Positions 35,063-45,771 of a stretch of DNA of 64,000 nucleotides are shown piece by piece. Where the stretch lies: positions 496,001 through 560,000 of the forward strand of contig NZ_CP024621.1 of assembly GCF_009846525.1 (NCBI RefSeq). Direction: 5' to 3'. Source of the DNA: Halomonas meridiana. Its GTDB lineage: Bacteria; Pseudomonadota; Gammaproteobacteria; Pseudomonadales; Halomonadaceae. Position 1 is the stretch's first letter, and each line of letters starts with the position of its first letter. The notes below the pieces were generated by a model, which saw nothing but the letters and a program-made list of their open reading frames with translations, ran no database searches and was not told the origin of the DNA. The position numbers were made by a program, and so were the translations under genes.

Positions 35063-35671
35063 TCATGCAGGTTGGGCCGTGGCCCGTAACAGCTGGCCCG
35101 AGATCAGCGTCCACTGGTCGTCCCAATACTCGGTAGGTAGCCGTTTGAAGTCGCTGCGTACGTATTGCGAAATACGCCCCTCGGCCTGAGCGATCAACAA
35201 ATTGGCGGCGGCCGAGGCGGAAATGCTGGTGCGCAGCCCTTCGCGCAGCTCGGCTTCACGGAGCACCTGCTTGAGCTGGGTCTCTAGGCGCTCGAAGAGC
35301 TGGTGTACCCGCTGGCGCAGTCGAGCGGTCTCTCCGGTGAGCACATCGCCTCCCAGTACCCTGGCAAGCCCTGGGTTCTTCTCGGCAAACCCAAGCAGGA
35401 GCGAGAGAATCGTTCCGCAGCGGGTGGTTGCGTCGGGAATATCATCGAGAATGCGGGTGATTCGGGCGAAAATGCTCTCTTCGATAAAGTCGATCAAGCC
35501 CTCGAACATGCGCGCCTTGCTGGGAAAATGGCGATACAGCGCCGCTTCGGAAACGCCCACTTGGCGCGCCAGGGCAGCCGTGGTGATGCGTTTACCGCTA
35601 TCCTCTTCCAGCATGATGGCCAGCGCCTGCAGTATCTGCTCGCGGCGGCGAGGTTTGCGATCGTCACTCAT
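35063..35671 (-). CDS. slmA: Nucleoid occlusion factor SlmA
   Basis: TetR-fold protein that binds SLM sites and blocks FtsZ assembly over the nucleoid. 202 residues. [15 protein letters not shown], then [23 protein letters not shown] and [20 protein letters not shown], are the SlmA hallmarks. GGAGGGCAAG precedes ATG 35671. Last gene of coaBC-dut-algC-argB-slmA; E. coli has dfp-dut-slmA, which supports the assignment. Confidence 0.93.
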   Translation of the reverse strand: MSDDRKPRRREQILQALAIMLEEDSGKRITTAALARQVGVSEAALYRHFPSKARMFEGLIDFIEESIFARITRILDDIPDATTRCGTILSLLLGFAEKNPGLARVLGGDVLTGETARLRQRVHQLFERLETQLKQVLREAELREGLRTSISASAAANLLIAQAEGRISQYVRSDFKRLPTEYWDDQWTLISGQLLRATAQPA

Positions 35672-35692
35672 GACTCTTGCCCTCCGTCGCGA

Positions 35693-36649
<957 letters not shown>

Positions 36650-36689
36650 TCACAGCCTGTTTAACACGTCGCGCGTTCTAAAGGCGCGA

Positions 36690-38078
36690 TCATGCCGTTG
36701 TGGTGGCCGGTATGGTCAGTGTAGGTGCGACACCGTGCAGCGCGTTTGCAAAGCGTTCACGGATGCGAGCAAGTGCTTCGCTGTCCTTTCCCTCGAAACG
36801 CAGAACCAGTGCAGGCGTCGTGTTTGAGGCGCGGCATAATCCCCAGCCGTCTGGGTAATCAACGCGAATGCCATCCAGCGTGGTTTTGATACCTTCGCCG
36901 AAGTCGCCCTCTCTGGCAAGCGTCTCGATAATGGCAAATTTTTCTTCATCGGCAACGCTGATATTGATCTCTGGCGTGCTGACATCCTGGGGGAACTGGT
37001 CGAAAAAAGCGTCCGCATCGCCTTGGAACTGGGCAAGGATCTCCAGCAGTCGAGCGGCCGAGTAGAGGCCGTCATCGAAACCGTACCAGCGCTCCTTGAA
37101 AAAGAGATGACCGCTCATTTCACCGCCCAGCAGCGCGCCGGTCTCTTTCATCCGCGCTTTGATGAGCGAGTGGCCGGTGCGCCACATCTCGGGGTCGCCG
37201 CCTGCCTCGCTAATCACCTTCGCTAGGTTGCCGGTGCACTTGATATCGAAGACGACTTTGGCGCCCGGGTTGCGCGACAGCATATCGGTGGCAAACAGCA
37301 TCATCAGGTGGTCGGGATAAATCATGCGCCCTCGGGGCGTGACGACGCCTAGACGGTCACCGTCGCCATCGAAGGCCAGGCCGATGTCGGCACCGGTCTG
37401 TTGAACGTGGCGAATCAGGTCCTGCAGATTTTCAGGCTTACCGGGGTCGGGGTGATGGTTGGGGAAGCGCCCATCGATCTCGGCGAACAGCGGCGTGGTG
37501 GCGACGCCCAAACGTTCGACGAGCTGGGGGCCTAATTCGCCCGCCACACCGTTGCCGCAATCCACCACGGCGCTGAGCGGGCGTGCCAGTGTCACATCAC
37601 TCAAGATGCGCTCCAGGTAGGTGGCGCGCAAATCGTGGTGGCGAACGCTACCGTCGCCGTGGGTGAAATTACCTGCCTGAATGCGCTCAAAGAGCGCAGT
37701 AATCGCGTCGCCCGATAAGGTGTCGCCCGCCAGGACGATTTTAAAGCCATTGTAGTCCGGCGGGTTGTGGCTACCGGTGAGCATCACGCCTGAGCGGCTC
37801 TCTGCCAGCGTATGCGTGGCAAAGTAGAGGACCGGTGTGGGCACCATGCCGATGTCGATCACGTCCCGCCCTGCGGCCTGTAGGCCGCGAATGAGCGCCG
37901 CCTGCAGGCGCGGCCCAGAGGTGCGGCCATCCCGGGCCACGATCACCGTCTGTTCGCCCCGAGCGGCCGCTTCGGAGCCGACGGCGCGGCCAATCAGCTC
38001 GGTGGTGGCGTCGTCAAGTGTGTCATCTACTACGCCGCGAATGTCATAGGCGCGAAATATCGAAGCGGGTACGGTCAT
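36690..38078 (-). CDS. algC: Phosphomannomutase/phosphoglucomutase AlgC
   Basis: Alpha-D-phosphohexomutase that interconverts hexose 1- and 6-phosphates for LPS and exopolysaccharide precursors. 462 residues. IFRAYDIRGVV starts domain 1. The phosphoserine loop is MLTGSHNPPDYNG (Ser about 107), the metal loop is FDGDGDRLGVV, and the sugar-binding loop is GGEMSGHLFF. The C-terminal phosphate-binding RASNTTPALVLRFE follows. Two adjacent ATGs occur at the start; AGGA spacing favours 38078. Order argB-algC-dut-coaBC is that of Pseudomonas. Confidence 0.93.
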   Translation of the reverse strand: MTVPASIFRAYDIRGVVDDTLDDATTELIGRAVGSEAAARGEQTVIVARDGRTSGPRLQAALIRGLQAAGRDVIDIGMVPTPVLYFATHTLAESRSGVMLTGSHNPPDYNGFKIVLAGDTLSGDAITALFERIQAGNFTHGDGSVRHHDLRATYLERILSDVTLARPLSAVVDCGNGVAGELGPQLVERLGVATTPLFAEIDGRFPNHHPDPGKPENLQDLIRHVQQTGADIGLAFDGDGDRLGVVTPRGRMIYPDHLMMLFATDMLSRNPGAKVVFDIKCTGNLAKVISEAGGDPEMWRTGHSLIKARMKETGALLGGEMSGHLFFKERWYGFDDGLYSAARLLEILAQFQGDADAFFDQFPQDVSTPEINISVADEEKFAIIETLAREGDFGEGIKTTLDGIRVDYPDGWGLCRASNTTPALVLRFEGKDSEALARIRERFANALHGVAPTLTIPATTTA

Positions 38079-38120
38079 CATCGATCCTTGAAAACGCTGA
38101 TAGGGGAGTGAGTCGGCGCG

Positions 38121-38582
38121 TTATTGACGTCCGGTGCTGCCAAAACCGCCGCTGCCGCGGGACGAGTCGGTGAAGCGATCGACGAGGTCGAGATCAGCTT
38201 GCACCACGGGCACCAGAACGTATTGGGCGAGCCGTTCGAAGGGGGTGATCGTGAAGCTGGCCTGACCGCGGTTCCAGACCGAGATCATCAGCTCGCCCTG
38301 GTAGTCGGAGTCGATCAAACCTACCAGATTGCCCAGTACGATGCCGTGTTTATGGCCAAGGCCAGAGCGCGGAAAAATCATGCCCGCTAAGCCTGGGTCT
38401 TCGATATAGATGGCCAGCCCAGTGCGCACGAGCTGACACTCGCCAGAGGCGAGCGTCAGCGGCTCATTCAGCAACGCCCGTAAGTCCATGCCTGCAGAGC
38501 CTGCCGTGGCGTAGGTGGGCAGATAGTCATGCAGACGCTCGTCCAAAACGTGGCACTGTAGGCGCGGGCGGGGGCTACTCAT
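38121..38582 (-). CDS. dut: Deoxyuridine 5'-triphosphate nucleotidohydrolase (dUTPase)
   Basis: Hydrolyses dUTP to dUMP, keeping uracil out of DNA. 153 residues, trimeric family. Motif 1 GSAGMDLRA, motif 2 [11 protein letters not shown], motif 3 [14 protein letters not shown], motif 4 [13 protein letters not shown], and the mobile motif 5 [12 protein letters not shown] at the C-terminus are complete. ATG 38582 is two bases from the coaBC stop. The long upstream open frame (to 39002) is the shadow of coaBC. Confidence 0.96.
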   Translation of the reverse strand: MSSPRPRLQCHVLDERLHDYLPTYATAGSAGMDLRALLNEPLTLASGECQLVRTGLAIYIEDPGLAGMIFPRSGLGHKHGIVLGNLVGLIDSDYQGELMISVWNRGQASFTITPFERLAQYVLVPVVQADLDLVDRFTDSSRGSGGFGSTGRQ

Positions 38583-38584
38583 GG

Positions 38585-39853
38585 TCAGGCTCCAGAGGTG
38601 GTCAAGGAGAGTTGTGTGAAAGCGCGTTGAACGATCAGCGCGGCCAACTGGGTTTTGGGTTGCGGCGCCGCCGCCCATTGCTCGCTTCCATGGGGCGTTC
38701 GCCATAGCAGGAGCGCTGCGTTGTCGTCGCTGCCAAAGCCCAGGCCCTGCTGGGAAACGTCGTTGGCGACGATCATGTCGAGCCCTTTGCGGGTGAGCTT
38801 GTCCTGGGCGTAGCGCTCCACGTCCTGGGTCTCGGCGGCAAAGCCCACGACGAAGGGGCGCTGGCCGTCTGGCAGTGCCGCCACGTCGGCAATGATGTCG
38901 GGGTTTTTCACCAGCGTGAGCGTCAGGGTGTCCTGGTCGTCGGTTTTTTTCAGCTTGTGCTCGGCCGCATGGGCGGCGCGGTAATCGGCCACCGCTGCGC
39001 AACCAATGAACAGCGCTGCCGTTGGTGCGAGGCGCAGCGCTGCCTCGTGCATCTGCAGGGCCGTATCGACGCTGATCCGCTCGACCCCATGAGGGGTGGG
39101 CAGATTGACCGGGCCGCTGATCAGCGTAACCCGTGCTCCTTGCGCGGCGGCTTCGGCTGCCAGGGCATAGCCCATCTTGCCTGAGCTGTGATTCGACAGG
39201 TAGCGGACGGGGTCTAATGCTTCCCGGGTAGGGCCAGCAGTAATCACCACGTGCGGAGCATCTTGGGAGGCAATGGACGGTGGAGCAAAATGGCGGCGAA
39301 GCGCTTCAATGATCTCCTCAGGTTCGCTCATTCGCCCTGGGCCGACGTCACCGCAGGCTTGGTCGCCTGCGGCGGGGCCAATGAGCTGCCAGCCGTCGCT
39401 GGCCAGCTGGGCGACGTTGCGCTGAGTGGCGGGGTGGCGCCACATGGCTTGATTCATCGCTGGCGCGATGAGTCGTGGCGCCTCGGAGGCCAAGCAGAGC
39501 GTAGTGAGCAGGTCATCCGCCATGCCGTGCACCAGCCGCGCGATCAGGTCGGCCGTGGCCGGGGCGATGACGATGGCATCCGCCCAGCGGGCGAGCTCGA
39601 TGTGTCCCATGCCGGCTTCCGCGTCAGGATCGAGGAGCGAGGTCCGCACGGGCTCGCCCGAGAGCGCCTGAAGCGTGAGGGGCGTGATGAAGGCTTGGGC
39701 CCCCTCGGTCATGACCACGCGCACTTCGCAGCCCGCCTGCTTGAGCAGCCGTACGATCAGCGCGCTTTTGTACGCCGCGATGCCCGCGCTAACGCCGAGC
39801 AGCAGGCGCTTACCCGCAAGTGACGACAAAGGGGAGTGCGAAAGTGAGGCCAT
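38585..39853 (-). CDS. coaBC: Bifunctional phosphopantothenoylcysteine decarboxylase/synthetase CoaBC
   Basis: Two successive steps of coenzyme A synthesis, 422 residues. The N-terminal FMN-binding decarboxylase (CoaC, to about 190) has [37 protein letters not shown], and [12 protein letters not shown] with the catalytic His region. The synthetase (CoaB) begins [20 protein letters not shown] and contains KLKKTDD and FAAETQDVE. First gene of the minus-strand operon. The divergent gap to radC (39854-40003) shows no promoter I can support. Confidence 0.95.
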   Translation of the reverse strand: MASLSHSPLSSLAGKRLLLGVSAGIAAYKSALIVRLLKQAGCEVRVVMTEGAQAFITPLTLQALSGEPVRTSLLDPDAEAGMGHIELARWADAIVIAPATADLIARLVHGMADDLLTTLCLASEAPRLIAPAMNQAMWRHPATQRNVAQLASDGWQLIGPAAGDQACGDVGPGRMSEPEEIIEALRRHFAPPSIASQDAPHVVITAGPTREALDPVRYLSNHSSGKMGYALAAEAAAQGARVTLISGPVNLPTPHGVERISVDTALQMHEAALRLAPTAALFIGCAAVADYRAAHAAEHKLKKTDDQDTLTLTLVKNPDIIADVAALPDGQRPFVVGFAAETQDVERYAQDKLTRKGLDMIVANDVSQQGLGFGSDDNAALLLWRTPHGSEQWAAAPQPKTQLAALIVQRAFTQLSLTTSGA

Positions 39854-40003
39854 GGTGGGCAGTCCAGTGTGACGATCAACAAGGGGCTTACCATACCATT
39901 TGACCGATTATTTTGGCATGCTCAGGCGAGCGCTGATAAAGCTAGGTAAAGTGAGGTGTGCGGTAGGCATCGCTCATCAAGTGTAGAGGCAGGGAGGCGT
40001 CGA

Positions 40004-40678
40004 ATGGGAATTAATCACTGGCCTGAGGGCGAGCGGCCACGGGAAAAACTGCTCAATATGGGCGCTCAGGCGCTCTCGGATGCGGAGCTTTTGGCTATTT
40101 TTCTTCGCGTAGGGGTGCAGGGGCGCTCTGCGGTGGATTTGGCGCGGGACCTGCTTACCAGTTTCGGGGGATTAAGGCAGTTGCTGGAAGCCGACCAAAC
40201 CCAGTTCTGTGCCGCTCGTGGGCTGGGGAGCGCTAAATTTGCGCAACTACAGGCCACACTTGAGCTTTCAAGGCGGCATTTAGCCAGTCAACTGGCGCGT
40301 GGCAATGCGTTAACCTCACCTGCCTTAGTGCGTCACTACCTGAGCTCTCAACTGCGTCATTTGGGGCATGAAGAGTTCGCGGTACTTTTTTTGGATACGC
40401 AGCACCGAATTATTCGCTATGAATCCCTGTTTCGCGGTACCCTAGACAGCGCATCCGTTTATCCCCGCGAAGTTGCCAAGCGTGCGCTGGAACTACATGC
40501 TGGCGCTGTCATCCTGGCCCACAATCACCCCTCGGGTGTGGCTGAGCCCAGCGATGCCGATCGACGTATCACCGAACGCTTGAAAGATGCCCTTGCACTC
40601 TTTGACGTGCGGGTTCTCGATCATTTTGTGGTGGGAGACGGAGACGTGGTGTCGTTTGCCGAGCGTGGCTGGCTATAG
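40004..40678 (+). CDS. radC: DNA repair protein RadC (JAMM/MPN+ domain)
   Basis: A 224-residue RadC. An HhH-like N-terminus ([29 protein letters not shown]) precedes the JAB/MPN domain with the metal motif [20 protein letters not shown] (HxHPSG..x(6-7)D, about 170-185). Despite its name the family role in repair is doubtful and unresolved. GGGAGG lies upstream of ATG 40004; the extension to 39956 is rejected. Placed between coaBC and rpmB as in Pseudomonas and E. coli. Confidence 0.93.
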   Translation: MGINHWPEGERPREKLLNMGAQALSDAELLAIFLRVGVQGRSAVDLARDLLTSFGGLRQLLEADQTQFCAARGLGSAKFAQLQATLELSRRHLASQLARGNALTSPALVRHYLSSQLRHLGHEEFAVLFLDTQHRIIRYESLFRGTLDSASVYPREVAKRALELHAGAVILAHNHPSGVAEPSDADRRITERLKDALALFDVRVLDHFVVGDGDVVSFAERGWL

Positions 40679-40785
40679 CCGTCATATCAGCAGGAGAAAA
40701 CGTGCGGCGGGTTGTAAGGCCAATGCCTCTTTTCTAAGTAAATTGTCCAAAAACGCGCTTTTTTGGCCTTTTTGGGCGGTTTCGC

Positions 40786-40814
40786 TTGCTGGTAGCTAGG
40801 TGCTCTGGTATAAA
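40786..40814 (+). promoter_or_regulatory. Candidate rpmB-rpmG promoter
   Basis: TTGCTG (40786-40791), 17 bases, TATAAA (40809-40814) with the extended -10 TGG immediately before it. The same TGGTATAAAG string occurs upstream of rpsB (54275-54284). A weak AT-rich hairpin near 40748-40768 may end radC. Nothing else is recognised in 40679-40941. Confidence 0.6.
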
Positions 40815-40941
40815 GTGCCACCTTTGAACTTGGGTTGAATAACGGATTTGGGTACAGCTAGGCGGTTAACTGCGTCGACTCCCTCCCTGCTCCGGTTTGC
40901 CCGACAGTTTTGAACAACTCGCCAAGCGGTTGGAGGCTCTC

Positions 40942-41178
40942 ATGTCCAAAGTATGTCAGGTTACCGGCAAGCGTCCGGTAACTGGTAATAACGTTTCTCA
41001 CTCCCAGCGTAAGACACGTCGTCGTTTCTTGCCGAACCTGCACACCCATCGTTTTTGGGTTGAATCCGAAAACCGCTTCGTCAAGCTGCGCGTTTCCTCC
41101 AAAGGCATGCGCATCATCGACAAGAAAGGTATCGAGACGGTTCTGGCCGACATCCGCAAACGCGGCGACGCTATCTAA
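40942..41178 (+). CDS. rpmB: 50S ribosomal protein L28
   Basis: 78 residues, the standard length. Begins [20 protein letters not shown] and continues [20 protein letters not shown], ending [17 protein letters not shown] lies six bases before ATG 40942. First gene of the two-gene rpmB-rpmG unit. Confidence 0.97.
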   Translation: MSKVCQVTGKRPVTGNNVSHSQRKTRRRFLPNLHTHRFWVESENRFVKLRVSSKGMRIIDKKGIETVLADIRKRGDAI

Positions 41179-41215
41179 GCTAGCTTCTGGTAAGCACTTT
41201 TGGGAGAGTTAAACC

Positions 41216-41371
41216 ATGCGCGATAAGATCAAGCTGGTGTCTAGTGCCGGTACTGGCCACTTCTACACCACTGATAAGAACAAGCGGAACACCCCGGATA
41301 AGTTCGAATTCAAGAAATACGACCCGGTGGTCCGTAAGCACGTCATCTACAAGGAAGCCAAGATCAAGTAA
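41216..41371 (+). CDS. rpmG: 50S ribosomal protein L33
   Basis: 51 residues: [20 protein letters not shown], then [20 protein letters not shown], ending VIYKEAKIK. It has no cysteines, so it is the zinc-independent (C-minus) form found in E. coli. GGGAGAG lies upstream of ATG 41216. It lies 37 bases after rpmB and is followed by a strong terminator. Confidence 0.97.
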   Translation: MRDKIKLVSSAGTGHFYTTDKNKRNTPDKFEFKKYDPVVRKHVIYKEAKIK

Positions 41372-41416
41372 TCGCGGTTACGATGATCGGCTTTCACCGC
41401 AGGCGAGCGCCTGTTG

Positions 41417-41443
41417 AAAAACCCGGCCCAAAGCCGGGTTTTT
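41417..41443 (+). terminator. Rho-independent terminator of rpmB-rpmG
   Basis: AAAAACCCGGC-CCAAA-GCCGGGTTTTT, an 11-bp stem with a T tract, 45 bases after rpmG. Confidence 0.92.
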
Positions 41444-41509
41444 GCATGTCTGTCGTTAGTGCCCTGGCTGGTCCTGGCTGTCACGGCGCTGTCATCATAG
41501 GCTTTCATC

Positions 41510-42337
41510 ATGCCCGAACTGCCTGAAGTAGAAACCACACGACGTGGCATTGCCCCCTATCTCGAAGGGCAAGAGATTACCGAAGTGCGAGTGCGCCAGC
41601 CGCGCTTGCGCGTGCCGGTGCCTGACGATCTGGCCGATCGCCTGATCGGCGCGCGCGTCGGCGAGCTGGCGCGCCGCGCCAAGTATTTGCAGATGCCGCT
41701 AGCCATGCCCGATGGCCATGCCACGCTGCTGTGGCACTTGGGCATGTCGGGAAGCCTGCGTATTGCGCGCCTGGGCGACGTGCCTAAAAAACACGATCAT
41801 GTGGATCTTGTGACGGCCAGCGGCTATGTGCTGCGCTACCATGACCCGCGGCGGTTTGGTTTCGTCGACTGGCAGCAGGGCGACGGCAGTGGCGATACCC
41901 GCCTTGCGCATCTTGGCCCCGAGCCGCTGAGCGAGGCCTTCGATGGCCAGTGGCTCTACCGCCTGTCCCGTGACAAGCGCGTGGCGGTCAAACCCTTTTT
42001 GATGGATAACCGCGTGGTCGTGGGTGCGGGCAATATCTATGCCGCCGAAGCGCTGTTCATGGCTGGTATCGACCCGCGCCGTGCGGCGGGGCGTATCTCC
42101 CGGGCGCGCTACGATGCGCTGGCGGCCGCCGTCAAAGAGGTCTTGGCGGCAGCCATTACCCAGGGCGGCACCACGCTGCGCGATTTCGTCAGCGGCCAAG
42201 GAGAGCCCGGTTATTTCGCCCAGCGGCTGAACGTTTACGGTCGCCACGGGCAGCCCTGCCTGCGCTGTGGCAGCGAGCTTAGGCGGATCACTCTGGGCCA
42301 GCGGGCCAGCGTTTTTTGCCCCGGCTGCCAGCGCTAA
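41510..42337 (+). CDS. mutM: Formamidopyrimidine-DNA glycosylase MutM (Fpg)
   Basis: Bifunctional glycosylase/AP lyase removing 8-oxoguanine. 275 residues. The mature N-terminus [13 protein letters not shown] carries catalytic Pro and Glu; the conserved Lys is in [21 protein letters not shown] and [10 protein letters not shown] follow. The C-terminal zinc finger is [24 protein letters not shown], with four Cys. The order rpmB-rpmG-mutM matches E. coli. Confidence 0.96.
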   Translation: MPELPEVETTRRGIAPYLEGQEITEVRVRQPRLRVPVPDDLADRLIGARVGELARRAKYLQMPLAMPDGHATLLWHLGMSGSLRIARLGDVPKKHDHVDLVTASGYVLRYHDPRRFGFVDWQQGDGSGDTRLAHLGPEPLSEAFDGQWLYRLSRDKRVAVKPFLMDNRVVVGAGNIYAAEALFMAGIDPRRAAGRISRARYDALAAAVKEVLAAAITQGGTTLRDFVSGQGEPGYFAQRLNVYGRHGQPCLRCGSELRRITLGQRASVFCPGCQR

Positions 42338-42363
42338 TCGCCGCCTTGGGCGGCGACCTGTTT
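42338..42363 (+). terminator. Hairpin after mutM, possible terminator
   Basis: TCGCCGCC-TTG-GGCGGCGA (42338-42356), a perfect 8-bp stem starting right after the mutM stop, followed by CCTGTTTTG. The T tract is short, so termination may be partial. Confidence 0.45.
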
Positions 42364-42416
42364 TGCTTATGCGGGCAGCGCGTCGACGTTGCTCGCCTGC
42401 TCTTTTGGAGATTGTT

Positions 42417-43607
42417 GTGACTCAACGCCTGCGCCTGAACAAGAACGCCGATCGCCGCTTGAAGGCTGGCCATCTGTGGATCTACTCCAACGAAGTCGAT
42501 ATCAAAGAGACGCCGCTGAAAAACTTTGCGGCGGGTGAGCCTGCGCTCGTGGAGGCGTCCAACGGAAAAACGCTGGGCGTGGCTTACGTGAATCCCCACT
42601 CGTTGATCTGTGGGCGCGTCATGTCCCGCGATCCTGAAATGCGCCTGGACCGCTCGCTGTTCGTGCATCGTTTCAATCAAGCGCTCGCGCTGCGTCAGCG
42701 CGTGTTCGATCAGCCGTTCTATCGTCTGATTCACGGTGAAGGCGATCTGCTGCCGGGCTTGGTGATCGACCGGTTTGGCGATGTGCTGGTGGTGCAGCTC
42801 AACACCGCCGGTATGCAGGCACTGGCAGAGGAGATCGTCGATGCGCTGGAGAAAGTCGTCAAGCCGAGCGCCATCGTCTTCCGTAACGACACCGGTGGCC
42901 GCCGTCAGGAGGGTCTGGAAGCCCACGTGGAAGTGGTCAAAGGCACGCTGCCCGATGAAGTGCTGCTGGTCGAAAATGGCGTCACCTTTGCCGTACCGGT
43001 GCTGAACGGCCAGAAAACCGGCTGGTTCTACGATCACCGCGTCAACCGCGCTTGGCTCAACAGCCAAGTGGCGGGTAAGCGCGTGCTGGATGTCTTCAGC
43101 TACGTGGGTGGCTGGGGCGTTCAGGCAGCGGCCAGCGGGGCATCAGAAGTGCTCTGCGTGGACGCATCCGGTGCGGCGCTGGAGCAGGTGGCGCGTAACG
43201 CCGAGCTGAACGGTGTTCAAGAGCAGGTGGCGATTGGCGAAGGCGACGCCTTTGAAGCCCTGGCGGCATTGAAGGCCGATGGCGAGCAGTTCGACGTGGT
43301 GATTCTCGATCCGCCTGCGTTCATCAAAAAGCGCAAGGACATTCCCAACGGTGAGCGCGCCTACTCGCGTCTCAATCGTGAGGCGATGCGTTTGCTGGGC
43401 CGCGACGGCCTGCTGCTGTCGGCGTCGTGCTCCATGCACTTGGCGTCCGAGCGCTTGGTCGACGTAGTCCGCGGCGCGGTGCGCCACCAGGATCGTCACG
43501 GCCAGGTCATCTTCCAGGGCCACCAAGGGCCGGATCATCCGGTACATCCGGCCATTCCGGAAACGGCCTATTTGAAGGCGCTGGGCGTTCGCGTATTCCG
43601 CGATTGA
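42417..43607 (+). CDS. rlmI: 23S rRNA methyltransferase, RlmI-like (PUA + SAM domains)
   Basis: 396 residues, the same length as E. coli RlmI, which makes m5C1962 of 23S rRNA. An N-terminal PUA domain (LKAGHLWIYSNEV; EPALVEASNGKTLGVAYVNP) is followed by an EEHEE-like linker domain and a class I methyltransferase: KTGWFYDHRVNR, VLDVFSYVGGWGVQAAASGA, VILDPPAFIKKRKD and the late SASCSMHL with the catalytic Cys. GTG 42417 lies six bases after GGAG and is chosen over the upstream ATG 42267, which lies inside mutM. Confidence 0.88.
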   Translation: MTQRLRLNKNADRRLKAGHLWIYSNEVDIKETPLKNFAAGEPALVEASNGKTLGVAYVNPHSLICGRVMSRDPEMRLDRSLFVHRFNQALALRQRVFDQPFYRLIHGEGDLLPGLVIDRFGDVLVVQLNTAGMQALAEEIVDALEKVVKPSAIVFRNDTGGRRQEGLEAHVEVVKGTLPDEVLLVENGVTFAVPVLNGQKTGWFYDHRVNRAWLNSQVAGKRVLDVFSYVGGWGVQAAASGASEVLCVDASGAALEQVARNAELNGVQEQVAIGEGDAFEALAALKADGEQFDVVILDPPAFIKKRKDIPNGERAYSRLNREAMRLLGRDGLLLSASCSMHLASERLVDVVRGAVRHQDRHGQVIFQGHQGPDHPVHPAIPETAYLKALGVRVFRD

Positions 43608-43653
43608 ACCCCCCGCTAACCGTCAATATGAGGTAGAACAAGGAGAGAGCCAC

Positions 43654-44091
43654 ATGGAGTGGGCATTGCCAGACCCGTTTGTGATCGACCTGAAGGTGCT
43701 GCCCGAGGCGATCGATGCCTATCAGCACGTCAATAACAGCGAGTACTTGCGCTGGGTTGAGCAAATTAGCTGGGCGCACTCCGAGGCACTGGGGCTCTCT
43801 CTTGAGCGCTACCGATCGCTGGACAGGGCAATGGTGGTACACCGCCATGAGCTGGACTACCTCGCACCCGCCTTTTCCGGCGATGCGCTGCAGCTTGCGA
43901 CTTGGATCGTCGCCTGCGACGGCCGGTTTAGCCTAACCCGTCGCTTTCAGTTGAAGCGTGTGGAGGATGGCAAAACGCTGCTCAACGCCCGCACCCGATT
44001 TGCGTGCGTGGCCCTCTCCAGCGGCCGCCCGAAGCGTTTGCCCGACGAGTATCAGCGTATCTATGGCAGTGCGGTGATCGAGGAGCGATGA
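43654..44091 (+). CDS. Hot-dog fold acyl-CoA thioesterase family protein
   Basis: A 145-residue 4HBT-type thioesterase. The core signature DAYQHVNNSEYLRWVEQISW (about 22-41) contains the HVNN helix start; the catalytic Asp usually precedes the His. Later strands include HRHELDYLAPAFSGDAL and RRFQLKRVEDGKTLLNARTR. It resembles FadM/YbgC-like enzymes that hydrolyse acyl-CoAs or acyl-ACPs; the substrate cannot be read from sequence. AGGAGAG lies upstream of ATG 43654. Followed by a terminator. Confidence 0.85.
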   Translation: MEWALPDPFVIDLKVLPEAIDAYQHVNNSEYLRWVEQISWAHSEALGLSLERYRSLDRAMVVHRHELDYLAPAFSGDALQLATWIVACDGRFSLTRRFQLKRVEDGKTLLNARTRFACVALSSGRPKRLPDEYQRIYGSAVIEER

Positions 44092-44152
44092 GGCGGCGCT
44101 GAGGAGCGTCGATTTTTTCGTGTGCCGCGCTCACGCACTAGATATTTCTGTT

Positions 44153-44179
44153 AAAAAACGCCTTAGCCGGCGTTTTTTT
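44153..44179 (+). terminator. Rho-independent terminator after the thioesterase gene
   Basis: AAAAAACGCC-TTAGCC-GGCGTTTTTT, symmetrical with T and A tracts. The stem proper is only four GC pairs plus A-T pairs. Confidence 0.75.
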
Positions 44180-44270
44180 CGTTTTGATTCATAGGGGTGG
44201 TGGTCCTCACCGGCTGTGCTGTAATGCAGTGAGCAACGTGTCGTTCATCCGAATTGTGGAGAATTCAGCC

Positions 44271-45386
44271 ATGAAAATTGCCGTTCCCAAAGAGATCAAA
44301 AATCACGAGTACCGTGTCGCCCTTACGCCGACAGGGGTGCGCGAGCTAACCGGGCGTGGCCACCATGTCTACGTGGAGAGTGGCGCGGGCGACGGCGCAG
44401 GCTTTCCCGATAGCGCGTATCAAAGCGCGGGCGCCACCATCGAAAAAAGCGTGGAGGCGCTGTGGCAACACGCCGAGCTGATCTTGAAAGTCAAAGAGCC
44501 GCAGCCAGAGGAAGTAGCGCGTCTCACCCCGGAGCATACGCTATTTACCTACTTGCACTTGGCCGCTGAAAAGTCCCTCACCCAAGGGCTAATGGAAAGC
44601 GGTGCCACTTGTATTGCCTACGAAACCATTACCGATGCCAAAGGCGGCCTGCCACTGCTTGCTCCCATGAGCACCGTCGCTGGCCGAATGGCCGTACAGG
44701 CGGGGGCGCATAGCCTGGAGAAAGCGCAGGGCGGTTCTGGCGTACTGCTGCCGGGTGTCCCCGGTGTGTCGCCAGGCAAGGTGACAGTGATCGGCGGTGG
44801 CGTGGTGGGCGAGAACGCTGCTCGCATGGCGCTGGGACTGGGCGCGGACGTCACGATTCTGGATAAATCCATTGCCCGGCTGGAAGTGCTGGATGATCGC
44901 TATCAGGGGCGCATCAAAACCGTTTACTCCACGGCCGACGCGCTGGATCACGCGGTACGAGAGTCGGACATGATCGTGGGGGCCGTGCTCATTCCGGGGG
45001 CTGCAGCCCCCAAGCTGATCACGCGTGCCATGCTGGCAGACATGAAGCTGGGGAGCGTACTGGTAGACGTGGCGATCGATCAGGGCGGTTGTTTCGAAAC
45101 CAGCCGGCCCACCACCCACGCCGAGCCTACGTATCTCGTGGATGGCATCGTTCACTACTGCGTGGCCAACATGCCCGGCGCCGTAGCGCGGACCTCTACG
45201 CTAGGGCTGACCAATGCCACTCTCCCTTTCGTGCTGGCGCTCGCCGATAAAGGTTGGCAACGAGCCCTCGCCGACGATGCGCACTTTTTACCCGGCTTGA
45301 ACGTACATAACGGTCAGATCACGTACCGCGCGGTCGCAGAGGCCTTTGGGTTGGAGAGCGTGGACCCCGGCAGTGTAGTGGGGTGA
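44271..45386 (+). CDS. ald: Alanine dehydrogenase
   Basis: NAD-dependent interconversion of alanine with pyruvate and ammonia, 371 residues. [20 protein letters not shown] and [10 protein letters not shown] (Lys and Arg of the substrate site) open the protein. The Rossmann motif is [20 protein letters not shown], with the catalytic His-type region [23 protein letters not shown] 44271 follows GGAG by nine bases; the 29-codon upstream extension has no ribosome site. No Lrp-type regulator is adjacent. It is a single-gene unit, converging on slyX. Confidence 0.94.
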   Translation: MKIAVPKEIKNHEYRVALTPTGVRELTGRGHHVYVESGAGDGAGFPDSAYQSAGATIEKSVEALWQHAELILKVKEPQPEEVARLTPEHTLFTYLHLAAEKSLTQGLMESGATCIAYETITDAKGGLPLLAPMSTVAGRMAVQAGAHSLEKAQGGSGVLLPGVPGVSPGKVTVIGGGVVGENAARMALGLGADVTILDKSIARLEVLDDRYQGRIKTVYSTADALDHAVRESDMIVGAVLIPGAAAPKLITRAMLADMKLGSVLVDVAIDQGGCFETSRPTTHAEPTYLVDGIVHYCVANMPGAVARTSTLGLTNATLPFVLALADKGWQRALADDAHFLPGLNVHNGQITYRAVAEAFGLESVDPGSVVG

Positions 45387-45412
45387 TAAAGGGGTGAAGC
45401 GTGGTCTAGCGC

Positions 45413-45661
45413 TCAATAGTGGGGCGGAACGTCATCTTCAGGGCGGAAACTGCCTTGGGTATCACCCGCCTGGAGCGCCTGATGCTGTTCCCGTAGCCGT
45501 TCGCGCATCAAGGCGCTAAGTTGCTCGAGTTTTTCCAAGCGGCGCTCTTGCTGGGCGACCGCTTGGTCGAGCGTATCCAACCAGTGTTCCTGATAAGCCA
45601 GCCGACTCTCCATCGATTCAAGACGTTGAGTGAGCTCGGCAGGCGATAATTCGTTTGTCAT
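45413..45661 (-). CDS. slyX: SlyX family protein
   Basis: An 82-residue coiled-coil protein of unknown function. The N-terminal heptads (LTQRLESMESRLAYQEHWLD; LDQAVAQQERRLEKLEQLSA) and the invariant C-terminal DVPPHY are the SlyX signature. In E. coli slyX lies next to slyD; here it stands between ald and a cold-shock-domain gene. No promoter is assigned in the divergent 110-base gap. Confidence 0.88.
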   Translation of the reverse strand: MTNELSPAELTQRLESMESRLAYQEHWLDTLDQAVAQQERRLEKLEQLSALMRERLREQHQALQAGDTQGSFRPEDDVPPHY

Positions 45662-45771
45662 GATAACATCGTCACCTTGTGTAGTATGCTCGGTACTGTT
45701 AGGAATGGGCCTGGTAGTTCGAGTATTGTCCTTCGTCTGTTACCCATACAACAAGAGAGCTTTCATCATCT

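Noticed and set aside
42338..42363. Strong terminator after mutM
   Set aside because: Kept only as a low-confidence hairpin because the T tract is short and interrupted.
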